Source: Tissierella simiarum
GTDB lineage: Bacteria; Bacillota; Clostridia; Tissierellales; Tissierellaceae
Assembly (NCBI RefSeq): GCF_018917865.1
Contig: NZ_JAHLPM010000005.1
Location: forward strand, 148,686-212,685
Length of the DNA: 64,000 nt
Direction: 5' to 3'
Shown here one piece after another: positions 44,701-52,285 of this stretch. Each line of letters begins with the position of its first letter. Position 1 is the first letter of the stretch. The position numbers and the translations under genes are program-made. The notes below the pieces were generated by a model that was given only the letters and a program-made list of their open reading frames with translations, did no database searches and was not told where the DNA came from.

Positions 44701-46505
44701 GATTTATTTGTATTTGACAATAGCCAATTTTTAATAGAATCAATAAAAATGGAGTTATTATCGATTTTATTTAGAATTTCATTTATTGTATCTAAGGTAC
44801 TTAATCTTATTTCTAGGTTATTTGAATTTAATAGACTGAGAATATAGAAATATAAGTTTAACAGCCTTTCTTCATTTAAATGATTTATAGGAATGTAGTT
44901 AATTGTTTGAGATAGATAGAATTGAGCTATTGAGGTGAATGTAGTATATTTACTATAGTATTTATATATAGTATCAAAATATTTAAGGTAATAGCTTTCA
45001 TGTCCATTTTCAAAAAGAGATTTAATTATTATTTTTAGGTTATATAACCATTCTTTTTGAGAATCAGCTATTTTATGATTTGGATATAAAAGGTTGTTTA
45101 AGAACTTATCCAATAGTTTTTGACTAGTAGAATCTCCATTGTTTAATACTGCTGATTTTGGAATTTCTTTTCTATATTCTTCATCAAATTTACCTATTAA
45201 AAGACCTATCAGTTCAGCAGATTCTTTTCTAATATCTTCTTCTTTGTGAAGAAGTAAATCTGATAAAAAATAAAGAGTAGTAATTTTTTGTTTTTGTGTT
45301 AAATAGGTAGAATATTCTCTAAAAATTTGAAGATATAGTCTTAATTTTCTCCAATTATATTCTCCACGGGCCATTTCTAAAATATTATTAAAGGAAGTAT
45401 TACCTACTAATTTAGCCATTAGATTAACATTATGGTTAATAGCTGAGTACTTAATATTATTAACTACTTCCTGACTATCCATTAAAGCATAAGGTTTTCT
45501 AGTTGTAGTCTTTGAAATGTTTTTTAGTGTAGTATCTACTCCTAAATTTTTCATGAAGTCCTCAAAATCTTTTAACTTTTTATAGACTTTTTTATATCTA
45601 TTTTCTTTTTCTTCATCAACGTTATCGAGTTTACTAAGTACTACATCAAATGCTTCGTCTAATGTATATATGTGTATTTTATATTCATTGTTTATTAGAT
45701 GATTTTTTACTCTAAAATCTGCATAAATCAGGATTAAAGATTCTATAGGGAGATTTTCAAGTTCAAGATCCCAAGTAGAATGATTAGTAGCAATATGACC
45801 TATTCTATCCATATTAAATTTTCTAAACCACTGTTCAGTATAATAATAGTGAAGATAGGGAACTCTTTCTATATCTTCTTTGAGCACTCCATATTTACCA
45901 ATATCATGGCCTAAACTAGCTCCTACAATTACTCCTAAGTCTACAGGTAAACCAAGTTCATAAAGTTGTCTGCCTATGTAGAGGCTAAGGTAATTTACAC
46001 CTACTATATGTAATAAGGTGTTATGTTTGGTAATAGCCATGTTTAAATACATAAGTTCATATATATAATATTCATCAAAGGTTTTTTTAAATGTAAAATA
46101 CTCTTTAGGAAATTGTAGTTTATTTTCTTCTTCTTCAGTAAGAAAAGATAAAGGATGATTACTGATAAAGGTATCTTTTTTATATAGACTTTCATAAGAG
46201 ATAAACGCTCTTAATAAGTTTAAATAAAGCTCATACAATGGTATAAGCTCTTTATTATAATTAAACTTATTTTTATGGGGAAAAGATTTAAAAACGATCC
46301 AGTTATATATGGTTTCCATCCAATCCTCATAAGAAATAGGATCAAATAGTTTAAAATAATCATAGAATAGATCCATTAAAGAGAATGCAGAAAAAAGTTT
46401 ATCTTTAATTATGCCTTCTAATAGACTTTCAAACTGTTCACTATCTATATATTGGATAATAGAATCTTTAAATTGATATAAATAATCTTTATTTAATTCA
46501 TCCAT
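41706..46505 (-). CDS. 1599-residue fusion: HD hydrolase + helical repeats + NadD-like nucleotidylyltransferase + GNAT-like + phosphoribosyltransferase
   Basis: The parts seen in order: a helical N-terminus; an HD domain (residues about 160-260) with HD in SLGHDIGKYG near 199 and HIATNHSTW; a long helical-repeat-like region, about 340-870; a cytidylyltransferase/NadD-type domain from about 900, with AFFPGTFDPFSLSHKEIA at 902-919 and ISSSQIRQYI near 1055; a GNAT-like stretch, about 1110-1290 (tentative); and a phosphoribosyltransferase-type domain with the PRPP motif IILVDDLLHKG near 1410. The set suggests nucleotide-cofactor making, hydrolysing and salvage in one chain. I know of no characterised protein with this order. 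There is no ribosome site of its own: the ATG overlaps the stop of an 11-codon mini-ORF. Confidence 0.8.
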   Translation of the reverse strand: MDELNKDYLYQFKDSIIQYIDSEQFESLLEGIIKDKLFSAFSLMDLFYDYFKLFDPISYEDWMETIYNWIVFKSFPHKNKFNYNKELIPLYELYLNLLRAFISYESLYKKDTFISNHPLSFLTEEEENKLQFPKEYFTFKKTFDEYYIYELMYLNMAITKHNTLLHIVGVNYLSLYIGRQLYELGLPVDLGVIVGASLGHDIGKYGVLKEDIERVPYLHYYYTEQWFRKFNMDRIGHIATNHSTWDLELENLPIESLILIYADFRVKNHLINNEYKIHIYTLDEAFDVVLSKLDNVDEEKENRYKKVYKKLKDFEDFMKNLGVDTTLKNISKTTTRKPYALMDSQEVVNNIKYSAINHNVNLMAKLVGNTSFNNILEMARGEYNWRKLRLYLQIFREYSTYLTQKQKITTLYFLSDLLLHKEEDIRKESAELIGLLIGKFDEEYRKEIPKSAVLNNGDSTSQKLLDKFLNNLLYPNHKIADSQKEWLYNLKIIIKSLFENGHESYYLKYFDTIYKYYSKYTTFTSIAQFYLSQTINYIPINHLNEERLLNLYFYILSLLNSNNLEIRLSTLDTINEILNKIDNNSIFIDSIKNWLLSNTNKSSTPAENYLKYMIGIKVGLSKENLLIFEKNYKEDRNNITDIFLKNLKTATEWMNKKVNIDILYDQVVSNPSTKCFHTSMHFCNLLKVSAVERVRNYAGETLLNIFPLLSLEERNDVAIELLRALEMESYQFTKFIPSYLGQLLLYLPPTELDEIIDDFEMKIKVSTTQIIFLLLNTIGVCIENYPDYMYRFKEKKSVYKNRLTRLLGLLLIAMSSYNHEVNNESFRIISSKIFNSNKLSLENKYVIFKKISKKVLMLITRKEDDEFLFYNNAASLNHIYRFISDYEFYFNSINFDKNKNIAFFPGTFDPFSLSHKEIAIEIRDKGFQVYLAVDEFSWSKRTEPHSLRRNIINMSIANEENIYLFPSEIPINISNPKDLYKLKSIFPNKEVYIVVGTDVLINASAYKKDSYLLEFSHIIFDRKSYLSKNDDEKLLEVSLNNIEGEVLRLSLPPQYEDISSSQIRQYIDTNRDISRLIDPLAQEYIYDYGLYLKEPQYKTLFETKTIEVEVLRNFDDNIIEYLNSNFSENLNVESLKNLRKKLSYRLLLLKDVENKKLLGISTFYWVRNSMLFDEFKNTDITEYIRKNTKGRTVLISGIHAMNDDEHLIEIILNETLSISINRDYNYALYNNTLTKKKNLLVEEQLLLQGFIKTKFLHEDNPLFLVDMNNPSTLNLDLENMLKPPFNNNLKILEVVHSTRKNLKKAISSLYPGELLITYNRDMIYSKLIQKICDNNEVSTSQLSKRQLGPNMCVPFGSILNSSIIPNTITKTLHTEKIFKPDILNFTIGSYPYYLSLENQSRVLKSFDKPIILVDDLLHKGYRINVVEPILKNNHVEIKKIIVGILSSRGKEIGEIRNIPVDSAYFVPNLKLWFNESSQYPFIGGDMVERNTMESYLIPSVNLILPYVSPRFIKNTTNEAIYNLSETCLINTFNIFKAIEDIYQQINEKNLNLKSLREVFLSPRHPYMDKNINLNKNIKPSTYVEIDLEYLKRLENIIKR

Positions 46506-46540
46506 TAAAAATCGAATATCTCATCACGAACAAGCATCAT
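46505..46540 (-). CDS. 11-codon coupling mini-ORF ahead of the giant fusion gene
   Basis: ATG 46540 follows AGGAGG (46551-46546) by five bases and encodes MMLVRDEIFDF. Its start overlaps the sdaAA stop (ATGA) and its TAA overlaps the ATG of the 1599-residue protein (TAATG). As no other ribosome site precedes that ATG, translation of the mini-ORF probably delivers ribosomes to it. The peptide itself need have no function. Confidence 0.55.
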   Translation of the reverse strand: MMLVRDEIFDF

Positions 46541-47412
46541 AATATCCTCCTTTTGAGCTCCTCTCCAGTTGGAGTTGATGCAAGACCTCCCATGGCTGTT
46601 TCTCTTAAAGATTCAGGCAATAATTTACCTACTTTATACATAGCATCTACTACTTCGTCAAAAGGTACTAAAGAATTTACTCCAGCTAATGCTAAATCAG
46701 CAGAAATCAGTGCATTTACTACACCAGAAGCATTTCTTAAAGCACAAGGATATTCAACCAATCCTGCAATAGGATCACAGACTAAACCCATGATATTTAT
46801 TAAAGAAAAACTAGCAGCATTTAAACAAGCTTCAGGAGTACCACCAGACATCTCTACAACAGCTGCTGCTGCCATAGCACTTGCTACACCACATTCTGCT
46901 TGACATCCACCTTCAGCTCCAGAAATTGTTGCATTCTTTGCTACTATTTCACCAACACCTGCTGCTGTAAAAAGACCCTTTATAACATCTTCATCTGTTA
47001 AATTTAATCGTTCTTTAGCAGTTAATACTGCACTAGGAAGTATACCTGATGCTCCTGCTGTAGGACAGGCTACAATTTTTCCCATAGAAGCGTTTACCTC
47101 TGAAGTAGATAAAGCTTTAGCCATAGCAGAGTTAATTAATCTTCCGCTTAATGTATTATCCATATTTTTATATGCCTCTACTTTTTTTGAATCTCCTCCT
47201 GTAAGGCGGCTTACAGATATAATTTCTTTATTTAAAGCTGAAGTAGCAGAGTTATTCATAACATCTAAGGTTTCTTTCATTTTATTCATTAATTCGTCGT
47301 AGGAAACACCAGTATCGTTTAATTCTTTTTCTATCACTATATCTGATATTTTCTTATTTTTTTCATTACAAAGTTTTAGTAACTCTTCACCTTTATTAAA
47401 CATGCTCATCAC
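46537..47412 (-). CDS. sdaAA: L-serine dehydratase, iron-sulfur-dependent, alpha subunit
   Basis: A 291-residue subunit carrying the [4Fe-4S] site: cysteines in VACPTAGASG, GGCQAECG, and the later LVCDPIAGLVEYPCALRN. With the beta subunit it deaminates L-serine to pyruvate and ammonia, a common amino-acid fermentation step in clostridia, and is oxygen-sensitive. Its start overlaps the sdaAB stop by four bases. Downstream, the mini-ORF and the giant fusion gene follow without a terminator, so they are probably on the same transcript. Confidence 0.94.
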   Translation of the reverse strand: MMSMFNKGEELLKLCNEKNKKISDIVIEKELNDTGVSYDELMNKMKETLDVMNNSATSALNKEIISVSRLTGGDSKKVEAYKNMDNTLSGRLINSAMAKALSTSEVNASMGKIVACPTAGASGILPSAVLTAKERLNLTDEDVIKGLFTAAGVGEIVAKNATISGAEGGCQAECGVASAMAAAAVVEMSGGTPEACLNAASFSLINIMGLVCDPIAGLVEYPCALRNASGVVNALISADLALAGVNSLVPFDEVVDAMYKVGKLLPESLRETAMGGLASTPTGEELKRRIL

Positions 47413-48077
47413 CCCTTAATTGGATTAATTCCTTTAATATATATAACTTCTTCTAATTTAGATATTTCATTTAAAATAAAGTCACTAATTTCTGTATCTG
47501 CTTCTACTACCATAGATGCAATGTTGCTTTCTCTAGTAACTTTCATAGTTGCAATATTTATATCGTTAGTTGATAGTATAGAGCTGATGCGGCTTATGGT
47601 ACCCTTAGTATCAATATATTTTGATAGTAAAGTTGGATAATCTCCACTAAATTTTAATTTAGTACCATTTATGTTGGTAATTATTATACTTCCCCCTCCA
47701 ATAGAGGAGCCTATAACATAAAAATCTTCATTATCTATATATTTAAATACTATTTTAACAGTATTAGGATGCTCATAACCCAAATCTGTTTCAACGAATT
47801 CTATGTCTATTCCTTGATTTTTAGCTATGTTGAAAGAATCTTTAATGTTTTCATCAGAAGGTTCCATTCCAAGAATACCAGCTACTAAAGCTCTATCGGT
47901 GCCATGACCTTTATAGGTTTTTGCAAAGGAGCCATGAAGATAAAAAATAGCTTTATAAAAATTACCACCAGCTATTTCTTTAGCAATTTTGCCTAATCTA
48001 GCAGCCCCGGCGGTATGAGAACTCGACGGACCAATCATAACGGGTCCTAAAATATCAAACACTCTATAGTCTTTCAT
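47409..48077 (-). CDS. sdaAB: L-serine dehydratase, beta subunit with ACT domain
   Basis: 222 residues: N-terminal IGPSSSHTAGAARLGKIA and GSFAKTYKGHGTDRALVAGILG are signature segments of the beta chain; the C-terminal 70 residues form an ACT-type regulatory domain (KGTISRISSILSTNDINIA...). First gene of the minus-strand operon, with AGGAGG upstream and a recognisable promoter at 48108-48136. Confidence 0.94.
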   Translation of the reverse strand: MKDYRVFDILGPVMIGPSSSHTAGAARLGKIAKEIAGGNFYKAIFYLHGSFAKTYKGHGTDRALVAGILGMEPSDENIKDSFNIAKNQGIDIEFVETDLGYEHPNTVKIVFKYIDNEDFYVIGSSIGGGSIIITNINGTKLKFSGDYPTLLSKYIDTKGTISRISSILSTNDINIATMKVTRESNIASMVVEADTEISDFILNEISKLEEVIYIKGINPIKG

Positions 48078-48107
48078 AAGTATGCCTCCTCGTCCCTTAG
48101 TTCTTTA

Positions 48108-48136
48108 ATTTTAGCACTTTATTTATAATTAAGCAA
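48108..48136 (-). promoter_or_regulatory. Promoter of the sdaAB-sdaAA-fusion operon
   Basis: On the minus strand TTGCTT (48136-48131), 17 bases, TAAAAT (48113-48108), about 30 bases before the sdaAB start. It begins right after the terminator of the upstream prenyltransferase gene. Confidence 0.6.
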
Positions 48137-48160
48137 TAAAAAAAGAGGGATTCTACCCTC
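48136..48160 (-). terminator. Terminator overlapping the end of the cis-prenyltransferase gene
   Basis: The stem GAGGG / CCCTC has a six-base loop containing the TAG stop codon, followed by TTTTTTT on the minus strand. Confidence 0.75.
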
Positions 48161-48797
48161 CTAAAGTCACGTCTTGTCGGTCATACCATTTTAAAGCATC
48201 ATAAAAATGTTCTGGATTAAATTCTGGCCAATAATCTTCTATTATGTAAAAATCAGAATAAACGGATTGTAAAGGTAAAAAACCACTAAGTCTTCTTCTA
48301 CCACCCCATCTAATTATTAAATCTACTCTTGATATATCTCTGGATTTTATTAAATTTAACACATCTTTTTTGTCTTCATTTTGAGAAAGATATTCTTTTA
48401 AATCCCACTGCCATCCATAGTTGACTAAAAAATTTACTTTAATTCCACCTTTTCCAAAAGTTTGCCTTTTTAAAGTGAAAGGTATTAAAGCATTAGGAAA
48501 CATTGGAGATTCGGTATTTCCAACTACTAAAAGTTCTGCATTTTCTTTAGATAACATATTAACTGCATCAATACAAGCAGTGGTAAAAGCAAGTCGTTGA
48601 ATAGTAGGTCTTTTAGTATTATCTACTGTAAAGCCATAGTAGGTTATTTCTTTTATACCTTCTTTTTCACAAAGTTTAAAAAGTTCTAGTCCAGGATCTA
48701 ATCCTGCTCTATATCCTTTATCTTTAGTCATACCGTTGTCTACAGCCCAACGCCGATTACCATCAGGAATGACTCCTATATGATTTGGTAGCCTCAT
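48153..48797 (-). CDS. Divergent cis-prenyltransferase (undecaprenyl diphosphate synthase family)
   Basis: A 214-residue protein, shorter than UppS (about 240-250). It keeps the diphosphate-binding PDGNRRWA with D12, a YRAG segment in place of the usual GHRAG, FTVDNTKRP (cf. FSTENWKRP), and a C-terminal RRRLSGFLPLQSVYSDFY block. The usual RTSGE (or RTGGE) motif reads RWGGR, losing the conserved glutamate. This suggests a paralog with a different chain length or allyl donor rather than the housekeeping UppS; which one is unknown. GGGAGGGG precedes the ATG. Monocistronic, divergent from the PatB gene. Confidence 0.78.
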   Translation of the reverse strand: MRLPNHIGVIPDGNRRWAVDNGMTKDKGYRAGLDPGLELFKLCEKEGIKEITYYGFTVDNTKRPTIQRLAFTTACIDAVNMLSKENAELLVVGNTESPMFPNALIPFTLKRQTFGKGGIKVNFLVNYGWQWDLKEYLSQNEDKKDVLNLIKSRDISRVDLIIRWGGRRRLSGFLPLQSVYSDFYIIEDYWPEFNPEHFYDALKWYDRQDVTLGG

Positions 48798-48919
48798 CTA
48801 TAACCCCTCCCATTTTATACTATCCTATAGTGTTGCCATTAATAAAAATATAATGCATAATTAATATTAGAATTACATTTTAAGTTTTAGAATAAGTTTA
48901 CCAAGAAGGGATGATGAAG

Positions 48920-50098
48920 ATGAAATATAATTTTGACGAAATAATCAATAGGAAAGATTCTCATTCCATAAAATGGAGTAATTTAGAAAAAACTTATGGA
49001 GATAAAGATATTTTACCTATGTGGATAGCGGATATGGACTTTAAAGTAGCAGATGAGATATTAGAAGGGTTTATGGAAAGAGTAAATCATGGTGTATTTG
49101 GTTATGACTATAGACCAGCCTCTTATTATGAAGCAGTTATTAATTGGGTTAAGAAAAGACATGGATGGGATATTAAAAAAGAATGGATATTATTTACTCC
49201 AGGGGTAGTTATGGGGTTAAACTTAGCTGTAGTGACTTTAACTAAAAAACGTGAGAAAATAATCATTCAACCTCCTATATATCCTCCTTTTTCAGGAGTG
49301 ATTAGTAGAAATGAACGAGCAATACTTACCAATCCACTGAGACATAATGGCGAAAAATACATAATGGACTACAATGATTTAGAAAAGAAAATAGATAATG
49401 ATACTAAATTAATGTTACTCTGTAGTCCTCACAATCCAACAGGAAGAGTTTGGGCAAAAGACGAGCTGGAAAAGTTAGGAGAAATATGTTTAAAGAATAA
49501 TATTATAATCGTTTCTGATGAAATCCATTCTGATTTGATATTTAAAGGCCATAAACATACTACTATAGCTTCTATTTCAGAAGAATTAGCTATGAATACC
49601 ATTACACTAATGGCTCCAAGTAAAACTTTCAATATTGCTGGCTTATTTACTTCTGTTGCTATAATACCAAATAAAGAGATTAGGGATAAGTTTGTTAAAA
49701 CTATTGAGATTTTAGGCATAGACCATAATTCTACATTTGGGGCAGTAGGACTAGAGGCAGCTTATAATCATGGAGAAACGTGGTTAGAAGAAGTTTTAGA
49801 ATATATTGAAGATAATTTAGACTATACTATGGAATATGTAAAAAATAATATTCCTAAGATTACTATTGATAGACCAGAAGGAACTTTTCTAGTTTGGCTA
49901 AATTGCACAAAACTTGGATTAAGTCAAGAAGAATTAAATGAACTTATGATAAAGACAGGAAAAGTTTTACTAAATGATGGGATGACTTTTGGTAAAGAAG
50001 GGGAAGGTTTTTTAAGATTAAATATTGGATGTTCGAGATCTACTTTAGAAGAAGCCTTAAAGAGAATTGAAAAGGCAGTAAAAAGTTTAAAAAATTAG
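48920..50098 (+). CDS. PatB/MalY-type PLP C-S lyase (cystathionine beta-lyase) or aminotransferase
   Basis: 392 residues of fold-type I aminotransferase, MalY/PatB group: YNFDEIINRKDSHSIKW, ILPMWIADMDFKVAD, GVFGYDYRP, SPHNPTGRVW, VSDEIHSDLIF, the PLP lysine K235 in APSKTFNIAGL, and a C-terminal RLNIGCSRS arginine. Members cleave cystathionine or cysteine to pyruvate, ammonia and thiol/sulfide. The in-frame ATGs at 48911 and 48914 are nearly against AAGGG, so I chose 48920. It is followed by a TIM-barrel protein 11 bp later. Confidence 0.88.
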   Translation: MKYNFDEIINRKDSHSIKWSNLEKTYGDKDILPMWIADMDFKVADEILEGFMERVNHGVFGYDYRPASYYEAVINWVKKRHGWDIKKEWILFTPGVVMGLNLAVVTLTKKREKIIIQPPIYPPFSGVISRNERAILTNPLRHNGEKYIMDYNDLEKKIDNDTKLMLLCSPHNPTGRVWAKDELEKLGEICLKNNIIIVSDEIHSDLIFKGHKHTTIASISEELAMNTITLMAPSKTFNIAGLFTSVAIIPNKEIRDKFVKTIEILGIDHNSTFGAVGLEAAYNHGETWLEEVLEYIEDNLDYTMEYVKNNIPKITIDRPEGTFLVWLNCTKLGLSQEELNELMIKTGKVLLNDGMTFGKEGEGFLRLNIGCSRSTLEEALKRIEKAVKSLKN

Positions 50099-50109
50099 AA
50101 GGTGAAAAA

Positions 50110-50877
50110 ATGGAACTGATTAAGTGCATTTCTACCATAGAAGATTTTAATATGGAAGAATTTATTAAAAATAAAATAGGAGTAGAAATTCAGGATTTTA
50201 CTGAGCCAAGCTTATTAGATGAAGGATGGAATCAGCTAGTAGATGAATATAAAAAAATATTAACAAGCTTTAATAATACTGTTTCTATTCACGGACCTTT
50301 TTTAGATTTAAAGCCTGTTAGTCCAGATGAAAAAATCAGAGAAGTTAGCTATAATAGATATTTAACTACATTAAATATTGGTAAAGAATTAAAAGCTGAT
50401 TATATTATATTTCATAGCCAAATTAATCCTTGGATCAATGAGCCATATATTAAGAATCTAAACAATGAATTAAATAAGGAATTTTTTAATAAAATATTGA
50501 CTGATGTAGAAACTTTTAAAGGTAAGGTTTTATTGGAAAATATTTTTGAAGATAGTCCTTATCTATTAAAAGAGTTAATAGAAACTATAAATTTACCTAA
50601 TGTAAAAGTTTGTTTAGATATTGGTCATGCAAAGTTAAGAGAAGAGATTCCTTTGTCTATATGGTTAGAAGTATTAAAAGACCATATTGAATATATTCAT
50701 TTCCATTGGAATGGAGGAATTTATGATGAGCATAACTCTCCTCCTAAAGAAGCTATAGAAGAAATTACAGAATTACTATATAAATTAAATATTAAATGTA
50801 AATTAGCTTTAGAGTATAGAGTTGATAATTTAACAGAGGAAATTCATAGAGTAAGAAAAAGCTCCTTCCTAGTTTAG
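50110..50877 (+). CDS. TIM-barrel sugar-phosphate isomerase/epimerase family protein
   Basis: 255 residues. Metal and substrate strands of the xylose-isomerase-like fold are seen: SIHGPFLDLKP (H), YIIFHSQINPW (H), VLLENIFED (E), VCLDIGHAKL (D, H), IEYIHFHWNGGIYDEHN (H) and LALEYRV (E). The natural substrate of this type is not predictable. It is likely cotranscribed with the PLP gene upstream. The stop codon lies in the loop of a terminator hairpin. Confidence 0.82.
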   Translation: MELIKCISTIEDFNMEEFIKNKIGVEIQDFTEPSLLDEGWNQLVDEYKKILTSFNNTVSIHGPFLDLKPVSPDEKIREVSYNRYLTTLNIGKELKADYIIFHSQINPWINEPYIKNLNNELNKEFFNKILTDVETFKGKVLLENIFEDSPYLLKELIETINLPNVKVCLDIGHAKLREEIPLSIWLEVLKDHIEYIHFHWNGGIYDEHNSPPKEAIEEITELLYKLNIKCKLALEYRVDNLTEEIHRVRKSSFLV

Positions 50878-50891
50878 AGAAGGAGCTTTAG
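50856..50891. terminator. Bidirectional terminator over the isomerase stop codon
   Basis: The stem AAAGCTCCTTC / GAAGGAGCTTT has a ten-base loop containing the TAG stop. The minus-strand reading has the better T run (TTTTTCTT) and would end the small broken gene at 50893-51108. Confidence 0.8.
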
Positions 50892-50892
50892 A

Positions 50893-51108
50893 TTATTCTC
50901 TGCCATACATATCTAGATCAATAGTAACTCCATCTAATACCTTAAGTTCTATGTTAATTGAATTTAGATCATAAGATATTGAATTCACAAAACCAGCAGA
51001 TATATCTAAACTTTTTGTATCAGTTCCAGCCATACTTGGAGTTGACATTGGGTTTAGAAATAAAACTCCAATAATTAAGAGTATAACACTTCTATTTTAT
51101 AATTCCAT
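50893..51108 (-). pseudogene. Small putative secreted protein interrupted by a TAA at codon 4
   Basis: On the minus strand ATG 51108 reads M-E-L-stop, then continues in the same frame as NRSVILLIIGVLFLNPMSTP, a signal-peptide-like stretch with a basic residue and hydrophobic core. A 50-residue polar domain follows (SAGFVNSISYDLNSINIELK, then VLDGVTIDLDMYGRE) up to a TAA at 50893. A weak GAAGTGAG precedes the ATG and a good minus-strand terminator follows, so it looks like a former gene inactivated by one substitution. The only later ATG (MSTPSMAG) has no ribosome site. Family not recognised. The rest of the 393-bp gap holds only the promoter at 51212. Confidence 0.5.
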
Positions 51109-51211
51109 CTTATGTTCTCACTTCTTTTATTTAAGAGAAATGTCATTTTTAGTCTAAAATTATATTATCATAAAAATTATACAAAGTCTTTACAAATTAG
51201 GCATATTAGGT

Positions 51212-51240
51212 TTGACAATAGGGTATTAAAAAAATATGAT
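51212..51240 (+). promoter_or_regulatory. Strong promoter of the metallo-hydrolase/ADH operon
   Basis: TTGACA (51212-51217), 17 bases, TATGAT (51235-51240), 30 bases before the ATG. Confidence 0.8.
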
Positions 51241-51270
51241 TAAAGTAATAGATATAGTTGAGGTGAAAAA

Positions 51271-52242
51271 ATGGCAGAGAAGGTTTATGAAAATATATAC
51301 AAAATAGAGATTCCCTTACCCAAGAATCCTTTAAAAGCTTTAAATTCCTATGTTGTTAAAGGAAAGGATAAAAATCTGTTAATAGATACTGGATTTAATA
51401 CAAAGGAATGTATAGATGCTTTGATTCAAGGTATGGAGGAATTAGAAATTAATTTTAATAATACTGAATTATTTATTACTCATCTTCATGCAGATCATTC
51501 TGGATTAGCCACCTTTTTTCAAGAGAAGGGGGTTAGAATTTATGCTGGAGAAGTTGATGGTGAATTAATTAATCAAATGACTAAAATGGAGTATTGGAAA
51601 AGGTTTAATGAATTTAAGATTATTTTTGACTTGGAAAAAGATGAAGTAAGTTTTGAAGATCATCCCGGCTACAAATACTGTTTAAGAGAACCTATTTCTT
51701 ATGTTCCTTTAAGAGAAGGTAAGGGGCTTCAAGTTGGAGAATACTTTTTTGAAGTTATATTTATTCCAGGTCATACACCAGGACATATAGGTCTTTATGA
51801 AAGAAACCACAAGCTTTTCTTTGGAGGAGATCATGTATTAGATAGAATTACTCCTAATATTGCATTTTGGGGCTTTGGTGAAGATATATTAGCTACTTAT
51901 TTTAATAGTTTAGGAAAAATATTTGAATATGATATAGATTATTTATTTCCATCTCATAGAAATGTTATTAGGGATCATAGAAGAAGAATAGGAGAGTTAT
52001 ATCTACATCATAAAGAAAGATTAAATGAAATAATCAACATAATAAAAAAAGAAGAAACTAGCGTAAGAGATGTAGCGTCACAAATGCAGTGGAGTATTAG
52101 GGCAAAAAACTGGGAAGAGTTTCCTAGCCCTCAAAAATGGTTTGCTACAAGGGAGGCTATGTCTCATTTAGAGCATTTATATTATATTGGAAAAGCTGAT
52201 AAAATCTTAAAAGAAGGAAAGTTATTTTATAAAGAAAAATAG
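51271..52242 (+). CDS. MBL-fold metallo-hydrolase
   Basis: 323 residues with the zinc motif ITHLHADHSG (H71, H73, D75, H76), a third-site histidine in IPGHTPGHIGLY, the bridging aspartate in FFGGDHVLD, and a C-terminal histidine in LFPSHRN, followed by a helical tail of about 90 residues. This tail and spacing match the glyoxalase-II-like/YflN-type group of unknown substrate. Cytoplasmic. It lies 43 bp before an iron alcohol dehydrogenase, and both likely share the 51212 promoter. Confidence 0.87.
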   Translation: MAEKVYENIYKIEIPLPKNPLKALNSYVVKGKDKNLLIDTGFNTKECIDALIQGMEELEINFNNTELFITHLHADHSGLATFFQEKGVRIYAGEVDGELINQMTKMEYWKRFNEFKIIFDLEKDEVSFEDHPGYKYCLREPISYVPLREGKGLQVGEYFFEVIFIPGHTPGHIGLYERNHKLFFGGDHVLDRITPNIAFWGFGEDILATYFNSLGKIFEYDIDYLFPSHRNVIRDHRRRIGELYLHHKERLNEIINIIKKEETSVRDVASQMQWSIRAKNWEEFPSPQKWFATREAMSHLEHLYYIGKADKILKEGKLFYKEK

Positions 52243-52285
52243 CTTTCTCTATATAAAGTTAAATAATTAAAAAGGAGAGGATAAA

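Noticed and set aside
46553..46903. Plus-strand ORF of 116 codons over sdaAA
   Set aside because: Antisense to the conserved Fe-S cysteine motifs of serine dehydratase; no independent support.
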